Notes under the pieces: generated by a model
What the model was told of the DNA's origin: nothing
Databases searched by the model: none
The model's input: only the letters and a program-made list of their open reading frames with translations
Source of the DNA: Stichopus chloronotus
Lineage: Eukaryota; Echinodermata; Holothuroidea; Aspidochirotida; Stichopodidae
Direction of reading: 5' to 3'
Assembly: GCA_021234535.1 (NCBI GenBank)
Contig: CM037840.1
Location: 24,275,559 to 24,339,558, forward strand
DNA length: 64,000 nt
Program-made: the position numbers and the translations under genes
Shown here: positions 57,201 through 64,000 of the stretch, piece after piece
Position numbering within the stretch: the stretch's first letter is position 1
Layout: each line of letters starts with the position of its first letter

Positions 57201-58491
57201 TCTTTGCCTATTGTCAAGACCACATACCATTACCTTAACATAACAAACCCCTAACCTAAACCCTACCAGTAACATTACCACTGAAAATCTTGTGAGTAAC
57301 CCTGCGAATGGTTACTTCATTATATTTTTAAGCTACAAATAATTTTAGCTAAACCAGCTCATGTGGTAAATACAGGACTTGCCAAGTTGCTATGCGAATT
57401 GGAATAGTTGATCTGTAGCATAACTAATGCTACAACTAACCTAGATATGCAGTGTTTAGGATATATTGTAGATTTCAGATGAGTAAATTTACACACTTAA
57501 GCGATGAAAAACTGTCTAGCCTTGTTTGAAAAGTACCAAGGTGAGGTGAGGATGAACTGACATCTCAACGTTTCATTTCTTCATAAACCAAACCAATGCA
57601 AAAGATGTTCACACACAGGCAGAGAAATCGAGGTTCTGTACAAGGTTTTATAGAAGTAAGAAAGATGATTGACCATCTAACCAAACAACTTGATAGCCAA
57701 TGGATGATCAGTAATGTGAAAAGTTAAAAAATATTTTTGAGAGATTTTGCCTGTTTTCTTAAATAAATACCAGAAAGAAAAAAAATTGAAACCTTTCAGA
57801 TTCATGATTTGTAGATTACATGAGGATTTATCTGTGTAAAATCATGTTGTCCCCAGAGATGGAGTACGAAATTGCAGTGCACAATAGAGACCTTCGGCCT
57901 ACAGTCTGTACGCAATTCCGAATGCTGAATGGGTTATTTTTAGAATGATGCAACATTCAGTATTAAAATAATTAATCCTATATTAATGGATCTAGCCAGT
58001 TTGTACCGACCGTCAAGATCTGTAAGTGTAACATGGTGTACATTTTTCTCAGGTAGGCGTGGGTTAGGCTACGGTAGGCCAAGTGATTTTTTCTTTGCAA
58101 CCCACTACCTCAGTTCATTCCTACATTACGTACCACTACCAGTTAATAAAAGTGCTCTTTCATACATCGACCGCATGATTCTGTGATAATACCTTGTCAC
58201 TTCAGCAGCCTCAGGTTTAACTCAGTCTATCGCCTAAGCTATCCTAATTCAGTACAACCGTGCAACACCACACAGTCACATACGGTACAGTCAATGAGTT
58301 ACCCAGTTACAGTATTACTAATGCAAGGCCTACCGAGTAAACGCGAAATACAATGTTGTGACAATCGCCACACACAGAAGTGTCAGTGTGTGAGGCTTGT
58401 AGAAAAACTCGAGTGTTATATCTTCGACTTCTTGTTCATTAACGACGACAAAATGCTCCTTTTCAATATCCGCAATCCTCCGCTTTGCCAT
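36138..58491 (-). CDS. PTDSS1: PTDSS1-like phosphatidylserine synthase (gene span, 13 coding exons)
   Basis: Thirteen exons join in phase to about 459 residues (human PSS1 has 473). The enzyme sits in the ER and its mitochondria-associated membranes and swaps the choline head group of phosphatidylcholine for serine. It is assigned to type 1 because the C-terminal half follows PSS1 ([23 protein letters not shown]) and not PSS2. The conserved polar residues known to matter in PSS1 all lie in exons 5-6: CHFGGW (His), WEITE (two Glu), [10 protein letters not shown] (Asn, Glu, Asp), VLDVLVCNG (Asp, Asn). Many hydrophobic segments indicate a polytopic membrane protein. The tail is basic and Ser-rich. 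The start ATG (58489-58491) is the first Met after an in-frame TAG at 58534-58536. All introns are GT-AG. The only fault is one extra G in exon 6. Confidence 0.95.
36300..37120 (-). other. PTDSS1-like intron 12
   Basis: 821 bp. The part at 36575-36640 resembles, inverted, the interior of the MITE at 37402-37762 (shared TTGAATTTT.CTTATCTT and ATTCATGAGTATG), so it may be a decayed relative. Confidence 0.7.
37121..37189 (-). CDS. PTDSS1: PTDSS1-like exon 12
   Basis: 23 codons, phase 0 at both ends. One transmembrane segment ([12 protein letters not shown]) followed by TKQRKK. Donor ATCGCG|GTAAGT. Confidence 0.9.
37402..37762. mobile_element. MITE with about 40-bp terminal inverted repeats and TTAA ends
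   Basis: The left arm from 37402 and the reverse of the right arm from 37762 both begin TTAAAGGAGCATAGGGCA and stay matched for about 41 bases with three mismatches. Each end begins with TTAA, consistent with a TTAA target duplication as made by piggyBac-type elements, though TA-type insertion is also possible. It is 361 bp, non-coding, in intron 11. Confidence 0.85.
37871..37970 (-). CDS. PTDSS1: PTDSS1-like exon 11
   Basis: 33 codons plus one base completing Thr. It carries [16 protein letters not shown] and a membrane segment VILWLLVQ. Donor CCAG|GTAAGC. Confidence 0.92.
37971..38758 (-). other. PTDSS1-like intron 10
   Basis: 788 bp, AT-rich with A-rich stretches at 38380-38650. No repeat was recognised. 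Confidence 0.7.
38759..38824 (-). CDS. PTDSS1: PTDSS1-like exon 10
   Basis: 21 full codons ([21 protein letters not shown]) plus split codons at both sides. Strongly PSS1-like. Donor TTCAC|GTAAGT. Confidence 0.93.
38825..40167 (-). other. PTDSS1-like intron 9
   Basis: 1.34 kb, containing a probable MITE at 39314-39984 with GGTT.GGTGGTA.C ends. Confidence 0.75.
39314..39984. mobile_element. possible MITE with short terminal inverted repeats
   Basis: GGTTCGGTGGTATC at 39314-39327 is mirrored by the reverse of 39971-39984, GGTTGGGTGGTACC (11-12 of 14 match). GTACCGGTAC-like palindromes occur inside both ends. No clear target duplication was seen, so the class is unknown. Confidence 0.4.
40168..40280 (-). 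CDS. PTDSS1: PTDSS1-like exon 9
   Basis: 37 codons plus two bases. [13 protein letters not shown] followed by a membrane segment and APTI. The eight-T run encoding Phe-Phe-Leu keeps the frame. Confidence 0.93.
40281..41128 (-). other. PTDSS1-like intron 8
   Basis: 848 bp with a run of ten G at 40320-40329. Nothing else was recognised. Confidence 0.7.
41129..41210 (-). CDS. PTDSS1: PTDSS1-like exon 8
   Basis: 27 codons plus the last base of a split Ser codon. [13 protein letters not shown] is diagnostic of the PSS1 branch, and FIMMLVTQ begins a membrane segment. Donor CTCAG|GTAACT. Confidence 0.94.
41211..41869 (-). other. PTDSS1-like intron 7
   Basis: 659 bp. Short imperfect repeats of GACTCGCCTGAC and GTGAAC type near 41590-41880; nothing else. 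Confidence 0.6.
41870..41929 (-). CDS. PTDSS1: PTDSS1-like exon 7
   Basis: 60 bases: [19 protein letters not shown] between split Lys and Ser codons. Donor GTCAG|GTGAGT. Confidence 0.94.
41930..47232 (-). other. PTDSS1-like intron 6
   Basis: 5.3 kb. It contains a 24-bp minisatellite at 43343-43464. A 71-codon open frame at 44212-44427 (+) matches nothing I recognise. The rest is AT-rich sequence without identified repeats. Confidence 0.7.
43343..43464 (+). repeat. 24-bp minisatellite, 5 copies
   Basis: The unit GACATATTCCTGTATCTTAG plus TGTT repeats five times in register with a few substitutions. The unit length is a multiple of three, so an open frame with an 8-residue repeat (minus strand) arises by chance. 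Confidence 0.93.
47233..47385 (-). CDS. PTDSS1: PTDSS1-like exon 6, with a one-base insertion
   Basis: This exon carries much of the catalytic region: [10 protein letters not shown], then VLDVLVCNG and IRNYHWDSI. It is 153 bases, but the phases of its neighbours need 152. At the ECWWD codons the minus strand reads TGGTGG followed by GGACGC, one G too many in a run of four (about 47339-47342). Upstream and downstream of this point the two frames give perfect family sequence. Either the assembly has a homopolymer error or this allele is null. Confidence 0.92.
47386..47840 (-). other. PTDSS1-like intron 5
   Basis: 455 bp, no recognised repeat. Confidence 0.8.
47841..47999 (-). CDS. PTDSS1: PTDSS1-like exon 5
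   Basis: 53 codons, phase 0 at both ends. [30 protein letters not shown] and SIMWEITE include the conserved His and two Glu residues of PSS enzymes. Confidence 0.95.
48000..48617 (-). other. PTDSS1-like intron 4
   Basis: 618 bp, no recognised repeat. Confidence 0.75.
48618..48736 (-). CDS. PTDSS1: PTDSS1-like exon 4
   Basis: A membrane segment ([15 protein letters not shown]) followed by [21 protein letters not shown]. Acceptor CTCTCCAG|GTG, donor GAAAAG|GTAAAG. Confidence 0.93.
48737..49989 (-). other. PTDSS1-like intron 3
   Basis: 1.25 kb. A short CCAGAAAACAC-type repeat at 48775-48825; nothing else was recognised. Confidence 0.7.
49990..50034 (-). CDS. PTDSS1: PTDSS1-like exon 3 (micro-exon, 45 bp)
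   Basis: Encodes [14 protein letters not shown] between split Gly codons, the conserved RPHPA motif of PSS1. Acceptor TTTCAAACAG|GA, donor CTTTG|GTGAGT. Confidence 0.93.
50035..51164 (-). other. PTDSS1-like intron 2
   Basis: 1.13 kb, AT-rich, no recognised repeat. Confidence 0.7.
51165..51259 (-). CDS. PTDSS1: PTDSS1-like exon 2
   Basis: 31 codons plus split ends. [14 protein letters not shown], then a membrane segment [16 protein letters not shown]. It joins exon 1 at the FAFTR codon and exon 3 at Gly. Acceptor TCCCAACAG|AAC, donor AATG|GTATGG. Confidence 0.9.
51260..58333 (-). other. PTDSS1-like intron 1
   Basis: 7.07 kb. It holds a CpG-rich hairpin at 54902-54949 and a run of 14 G at 56333-56346. 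The 155-codon open frame at 55206-55673 (-) looks like no family I know and lacks support. No exon or transposon was recognised. Confidence 0.7.
54902..54949. repeat. two-stem hairpin, CpG-rich
   Basis: CTGAGAGT (54902-54909) pairs perfectly with ACTCTCAG (54942-54949). Inside, CGTAG (54915-54919) pairs with CTACG (54930-54934), leaving a loop of about 10 bases. The CG content is unlike the surrounding AT-rich intron. Confidence 0.6.
58334..58491 (-). CDS. PTDSS1: PTDSS1-like exon 1
   Basis: 52 codons plus two bases of Arg. [22 protein letters not shown] matches the PSS1 N-terminus (INEQQVEDIT...FFYRPHT); a membrane segment ends in LYFAFTR. An in-frame TAG at 58534-58536 with no Met between fixes the start. 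Donor ACTCG|GTAGGC. Confidence 0.94.
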
Positions 58492-59100
58492 CTTTCTTGT
58501 GCGTCTTTTGGTCCGTAAAATGTAAAAAAATCTCTATGGTAGCTTTCACTTCCAACCTACGACAGGGTAAGATGAGTTACACACTGACACTGCGTCGTAC
58601 ACATTCACAGTAGTATGGTGAAGTCGCCTGATACAGTACATGATGAGTAGTTCTTTCTGATCACACGTGAGAACCGGCTTTTTAATGTGCAGTGTCTTCG
58701 TTATGCTGCCCTAGTGACGTAATACCACGCCTTACTAAAAAAAAAACAAGTTCTGTGAAATATAGGCTGTACATTTCCGCCAGATATTAACAGAATTAAA
58801 GTTGTTTTTACGTGTGACATACGTGCTTCTTAATTCAATCAATACATCGAACGGGTTTAATGGAGACAGGTAATTCGTCCCGACAAGGACTGACCGGAGT
58901 GGCATGCGTAGTCCTCGGTTACAGCCCAAAGTTACGTAATACAGCATCTATGGAGTTAGCCCAAATGTGAGCTGCGTGCTTTACCTTTTGGGAGTTCCTA
59001 AATAGGAACCGGTAGTGGCACTCCAGCATATTACATGCTGACAGTAGGGATCGAGATACTGGTCAGAAGGAGGGTCAGGTGGCAAATTGTAGATATCTTT
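58492..59100 (-). promoter_or_regulatory. 5' UTR and promoter region of the PTDSS1-like gene
   Basis: The sequence just upstream on the minus strand should contain the promoter. A CRE-like TGACGTAA lies at 58715-58722, about 225 bp before the start codon. No TATA box is evident. Assignment is by position only. Confidence 0.3.
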
Positions 59101-59744
59101 CAGCAAAGAGGCCTATTCCAGCCCAGATAACATTCCATCAAGGACCCTGTATCACGGTATGGGCCATATAGGGGTCAGTCCCAGTGTTGTAGTGACTCGT
59201 CACTACAGTCACTGACTCAAGGCGGACTCCATTCACGATTTTTGAAGACTATACTTGACTCGAGTCACTTGTTTCCTTGAACAGCTACAAAGTTTTATGC
59301 AGATCATAAGTTGCTGTAGTCACCTGGTCCAGTGAACAAGGGTACTCTTTGAATTGTGATTAGCTCGAAAGACTCCGTCTGACTCGACTAGTGGGAGACT
59401 CGACTCACTCAAGGCTCGAACTTTAGTGACTTGATTACAACATTGGTCAGTCCTGACCGAGATGACCCATATGTGGTTTCTGGGGTCCACATGGATAATT
59501 GTCCCATACGGATCAGCATTACGATCCCATATGGATCATGTGGTTATCTGGGATGGTCCATATAGGCCCCTTATGCAGATCGTAGGTGCAAAATCATATG
59601 GGCCCCATACGGAATCACCTGTACAAGGGCAGGTAACATTCAAACAATTATGAAATGAATGTGAATCCAAATGGGGCCCATATCATATTGCAACCAGGTC
59701 CGATTCAGCAGGGGCCATATAGGTCAGCTCATGTAACCGTCATA
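59101..59744. repeat. region rich in CCATATGG/GGGCCCATA and GACTCGAGTC-like motifs
   Basis: CATATGG, CCATATAGG, CCCATACGG and GGGGCCCATA variants recur at least ten times between 59155 and 59725. GACTC/GAGTC repeats lie at 59190-59410. The CATATGG pattern resumes at 60140-60250 after the LINE fragment. Probably a decayed repeat family interrupted by the LINE end. Confidence 0.5.
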
Positions 59745-60125
59745 ACATACCGTAACTAGCTAAAGTGCAAAGGACGGCCAAATGCCCCATAAAATGCCTT
59801 GAAGAAAAATCCGTTAAACAAAATTAAGAAACAAACGCAAACCACGAAAACACCGAGGAATAATTAAATTCTACCAGAATCTGAAAAAAAACTTTTCAAT
59901 GTTAACCTTGAAACAGCATCCTAAACTGGAGTTGGCAACTCAATCATGTAGATATTCGATTCACTAACGACACTGTGGGACGGAGAAGCTAAATTTCTTA
60001 ATATCGAATCTACGTAAAGACTTGACCATCTTTTTTACTGTGACAACAAAGGCGGGAATAAGTACAAAAACCTTTAAAAAGCTGCAATTGCCCAGTGCAT
60101 GATAAATTGCCTTGTAATTGTCCTA
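59745..60125 (-). pseudogene. 5'-truncated 3' end of the CR1-type LINE family of 13.7-18.4 kb
   Basis: Blocks match 13735-14060 in order: GCAAAGGACGGCCAAATGCC, CTTTTCAATGTTA.CCTTGAA, GAGAAGCTAAATTTCTTA and CGGGAATAAGTACAAA. Even the ATAACATAACATA-like 3' terminus is present at the left end. Same orientation, about 380 bp. Confidence 0.65.
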
Positions 60126-61161
60126 ATAGTCCAGGAAACCATATGATTCATCATCTGGAGGATGTGGTGTCCATATGGGACAACCGTATGAATCTTGGGT
60201 GCAAAGTCGCGTGGACCACATTATGTTCGCCATAAGGGTCTTATGCGGGAATGTTACTTGGGAAAGCGTCTTATAGGCCTATCACTGTACATGCAGGGAG
60301 GGCCTTTGTCACCATAGCTTCTAAACTTCTTGTTTCTCTCACTCCCTTAAACTATATATTGGTCTTGAATCAGGGGGGTGGCCAGGTTTTTTTCTGTGAG
60401 GAGGCAAAATCGATTCATCGCCCCTATCTTGACCGCTGTCCTGGGGGGGGGGGATATGAGGGGAGGGGGTGTCCTCTCCTATGACTTAAGCCCAGGACTT
60501 CCAATCAGTCAGTCCACAGATAAGCGGGAGGAGGAGGGGTCTAAGAGGATGGGGCATTCTTCTCTCCTTCATTTTCGATCATTTTCGCTCTTCTTAGTTG
60601 CCCGATAGGGCAATCGATCACGTTGATGAATCCACTTTTTGACACCTGCACCCATGAACCTAAAATAAAGGTTATACGGGACGAACAAAGCATTTGCGAG
60701 GATGGATGCCGACACCTGAGTATTATGTAAGCGGAGCGTCACAATCGGTTGGCGAGGAGCGCACAAGAACAAACTCGCTTTTCAAACCCTCCAGATGACC
60801 GGAATCGCCACTTCCCGCGTGTTCAAAGCTGCATGTGAGCAGCCTAGAAATAACGATCTCATGCATGCAATTTCTCAATAACGAGGTAAACATATCAATA
60901 TAGGGAAAATGGTAATACATTTCAGATGAGCCCGAGATGATACAAGAATCCATAATGAATTTCTGTTTTGTTTATTCTTGGAACAGTTGGCAAATAGTGG
61001 GGGGGGGGGGGAGATGAACTTACCTTTAGTCCTCACTTTTTCCTGGTTGAAAATGACCGATTTTAGGCTTGAAAGTGAAAATCGGGGCGGACGGTTGGAT
61101 GCTATCGGAGCAACAAAGCGACACAGAATAAGATTGGAATATTTTAAGAGGAACGCCAGGG
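60126..61161. other. no gene; repeat fragments and G runs
   Basis: It holds the remainder of the CATATGG-rich region (to 60260), G runs at 60443-60453 and 60999-61011, and one copy of a dispersed repeat at 60620-60890. Confidence 0.55.
60620..60890 (-). repeat. dispersed repeat, copy 1 (partner at 62031-62215)
   Basis: On the minus strand the blocks TTGAGAAATTGCA, GGAAGTG, CATCTGG.G.GTTTGAA, GACG.T.GCTCCGCT and AAGTGGATT follow the same order as on the plus strand at 62031-62215. No coding capacity. Confidence 0.6.
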
Positions 61162-61620
61162 CAGGGGCGTAGCCGGGGGGAGCGATCGGGGCGGTCGCCT
61201 CCCCCCATGAGAGAAAAATGAAAGTGAAAAAAAAATAACAGAGAAAGAATGGGAAGGAGGGGGAAAAGGGAGGAAGGAATCGAGGACAGGATTATGTAAG
61301 AGGGTAGCGATTTATACTTCAGTGTGTGTTTTTGTAGTGTGGATGCTTTAGGCAAAAGTCTACTCCCGTATGATGGTAGGAGAATAGGTTGGGGACAGGA
61401 AGGTTAAAAATAGACGAAAAATTAAAATCATTATGGTCTACTTGAAGAATAGGGATTCCTGGAGACATGTTAAATTTAAATTCAGCTTCAAATGTGCACC
61501 ATTTTGCATCTAGCGCACCCTCTGTGAGCTAAAATTTTCCAAATAGGAGTGGGACAGCACCTTCCCTTAGACCCCTCCCCCATGGACGCCCCCTAACGTT
61601 AAATTCTCGCTACGCCCCTG
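61162..61620. mobile_element. hAT-type MITE with 8-bp target duplication
   Basis: The left end CAGGGGCGTAGC (61162-61173) is the exact inverse of the right end GCTACGCCCCTG (61609-61620). It is flanked by CGCCAGGG (61154-61161) and CGCTAGGG (61621-61628), an 8-base duplication with one difference. CAGGG-type ends with 8-bp duplications are the mark of hAT elements. 459 bp, non-coding. Confidence 0.88.
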
Positions 61621-61628
61621 CGCTAGGG

Positions 61629-64000
61629 TAAAACATGAGCTTGTGGCATACATCCGTGGTGAGCCTATTTTCAACTTAGTTTAAAATGAGAATGACATAC
61701 ATTTAAGTAGTAGAATTTACGTAGGCCCCTACTTTTTAAATAATAATAATACGACAGAATATTGGCTTGTATTAGCAATAGCTTTTGCTGGTACTGACAA
61801 GCAAGTACATTTTTTTTTGCAATTTTTTTTTTTAATTTAGTGTTAGGTTATAAAAAAGAAACGTTTCCAGAATCCATGACAGCATAAAAATCCAAGATTT
61901 TGATTGGTTGTTCGAGGAAGCGTATTGTCAGTGTATTGAAAGAGGATGCATAATTTATGATTCTTACATCAACTTACTTTATCTGATATGTATTAGCATT
62001 TTCATAAATTTACTTTTACTCTCATTTATTTGAGAAATTGCAAACATGAAATCCCTGCTTCAAGACTGTGCATAACACCCAGGAAGTGCCATCTGGGGAG
62101 TTTGAATAGTCAAAATTTACTTGTAGGCCCTTGCCAACGAGACGGTTGCGCTCCGCTGGGATATTTCTTATGGTTCCTATATGGAGCGGGTTGCGACAAG
62201 TGGATTATTTGGAGCAAAGTTTGCCTCAAACTGCGACCTTATTGATGTTTTGTGAGACACGACAACCCCCAAAATTGCCGTATTACATGTTTGCTTTACA
62301 GCCCCGTATGCAGCTTTTTTTGTGTTGTGGGGGGGGGGGGCAGGGTCGATTTTACCACTAGTGGAACATTTAACCCGACAATTATGACCAACAAATTAAA
62401 GCTCATTTTATATTTTACTAACGCCGGCCTACTATCAAAGGCTGAGTGGAACTCTTGCTCTTGTAAGGGGGTTGTTCGTCCGACCCCCCTAAACCGCCCT
62501 CGCCTAATGAAGGTCTGAAATAAGTTGGGATAATGTATCAAAGTTTGACTAACCTTCACGCACGTATCCTCGCGCAGTTGGAGGCGAAATGAGCCACCTT
62601 CTCTACATTAATTGGAACCCCAATAATCCTGCTAGCACACACCCCCTAATATCTTTTACGAGTAGTAGGTATTCCTATTATACAATCTTTTTAAATGACC
62701 AATTCAACAATTTTCTGTAAAATTTTCAAATGGAAACTTACAGAATCTTGTTTATTCAACAATTTTTTACGGGGGCTTATGGGATCGAGCCCTTCTCCTC
62801 AATCGTTTCGCTCCACGCGTCTCACAAGTGATCTGGGCCATAAACTTCACCCGATTGGGCTACTCAACTTGATAATGATAGACTCTGACTGTAGAATATT
62901 TCCATTCTAATCAATCCACTGATGCCAATTTGTTTTTGTTCCTAACTAAACGCGAACATTTTAACACAAATTTTACTTCAAAAGGTAGCTAATGTGGCAC
63001 CAGATTGCATGCAAGGACACCTAATATTTCAAACTCCTTCAAAGGAGGAAGGGGACACCCCCTCCACTAGGGAACCTCCTCCAAGCGATCACGCAACATA
63101 TTGCATATCCCTACAATTCCATGAGAGATATCCTGGGTTCGCCACTGACTGAAATCCATCGAGATAAACCCACTTTGAATAATTTTGTACAAATTCCGAT
63201 AAATTGAGACAAACTGAATGTGTGGCATAAAATCAAATCAAATTTTACATTTTTTTCACAAAACTTGCACATCTTGTGTCGATGATTGCTGTAAAGCATG
63301 ACCAATGGTAAGGGCGGCTATCTAGGATGTATTTAATTCTCAGATTTTCTGGGCATCCTACGATTTAAATACACCTTTTTGTCAATCAGCATGCATTGTC
63401 ATTGGAAACTACACACTGCATTTCAAAGTGACGCATCGAAATTGAAAGGTAGTCGTTACAGAGGGTTGTCGTTCTAGTGCATGGCTTGATGGTTGTGAAT
63501 GTCACTATTACGAAAATTCCACTATTTGTACATTATAGATTGCAGGGGTTTTACAACAAAAATTGGTACGTTGCAACTCTGACTTCTATTTTCCTACTGC
63601 CACATTCCTGCAGGAATTTTCCTAAAATTGTTCCTAAATAGGTTCAGTTGTATCAGTTAAATGGCTTCTCTGAGGGAAAGATTTGGCAAAAAGGTGAGAG
63701 TAGCTTTGGGTCTGTCCCAAACAAACCACTAGTTGGTGTCAAAACAAGTACTCAGTATAAAGGTTGTGATATTTTTGGGACACGTGCCAAGAATGCTTTT
63801 TTTTTCATGAATAGAGTAAACAGGTGTTCGCGCTGCGGGGTATAGATGATGAGGGGGGGGGGGAAGTTCGCCATTGTTTTCATATAATACAATTGCATAA
63901 GTCTGGAGAGTTCCCTTTGAAATCAATGTGAGAGCACCAAGAAGGGGGGGGGGGGGGGGGGATAGCATTCGTATTATGATGTATGATGTAGCATAAAGTA
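61629..64000. other. no gene; repeats and G runs to the right edge
   Basis: It holds the second copy of the dispersed repeat at 62031-62215 (+) and G runs at 62329-62340, 63853-63863 and 63944-63961 (18 G). No exon was recognised. Confidence 0.55.
62031..62215 (+). repeat. dispersed repeat, copy 2
   Basis: Partner of 60620-60890 in opposite orientation, about 1.2 kb apart with the hAT MITE between them. Confidence 0.6.

Noticed and set aside
36138..58491. PTDSS1-like gene considered a pseudogene because of the exon 6 frameshift
   Set aside because: Thirteen exons with intact phases, GT-AG introns and no stop elsewhere argue strongly for a live gene with a single-base sequence error or allele.

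Overview
The window is animal (metazoan) nuclear DNA: AT-rich, with widely spaced small exons, GT-AG introns of 0.5 to 7 kb and a heavy load of decayed transposable elements. An invertebrate deuterostome, most likely an echinoderm, is the best guess. This rests on the mix of CR1/L2-type LINE remnants, AGGTCA-rich tandem elements and the recurring octamer TAGGCCTA; no sequence seen here proves it.

Three host genes can be read. (1) At 1953-2115 on the minus strand is the first coding exon of a secreted or lysosomal S28 serine peptidase (prolylcarboxypeptidase / dipeptidyl peptidase 2 type); the rest lies beyond the left edge. (2) MRPS14, mitochondrial small-subunit ribosomal protein uS14m, lies on the plus strand as three coding exons between 23384 and 28961, 137 codons plus stop. 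(3) A PTDSS1-like phosphatidylserine synthase lies on the minus strand as 13 coding exons between 58491 and 36138, about 459 residues. All of its junctions are GT-AG and in phase, except for one extra base in exon 6.

From 2.4 to 22 kb the window is a transposon graveyard. It contains two inverted copies of an AGGTCA-rich tandem-repeat element (about 2411-3470 and 16331-17540), several LINE remnants, and one larger unit at 9040-13226 on the minus strand. That unit encodes a coiled-coil protein with a D/D/E (RNase H-like) transposase core, two Tudor/Agenet-like modules and, just downstream, a separate SGNH esterase reading frame. It is broken by four single-base-type frameshifts and is the most unusual object here. 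A second SGNH domain lies in ORF1 of the neighbouring CR1-like LINE (13712-18430), into which the second AGGTCA element is nested.

From 22 to 36 kb lie MRPS14, whose first intron carries two copies of a roughly 500-bp tRNA-headed SINE, and then a gene-free stretch with a tRNA-Leu/Ser-like SINE. From 36 to 58.5 kb lies the PTDSS1-like gene, with MITEs and a 24-bp minisatellite in its introns. From 58.5 to 64 kb there is no gene, only repeats: a 5'-truncated LINE end, a hAT-type MITE with an 8-bp target duplication, and several long G runs.

MRPS14 and the PTDSS1-like gene converge, with about 7 kb between their stop codons. The exon-6 frameshift in an otherwise intact conserved gene suggests that some frameshifts in this sequence, including those in the transposase, may be single-base assembly errors and not true decay.
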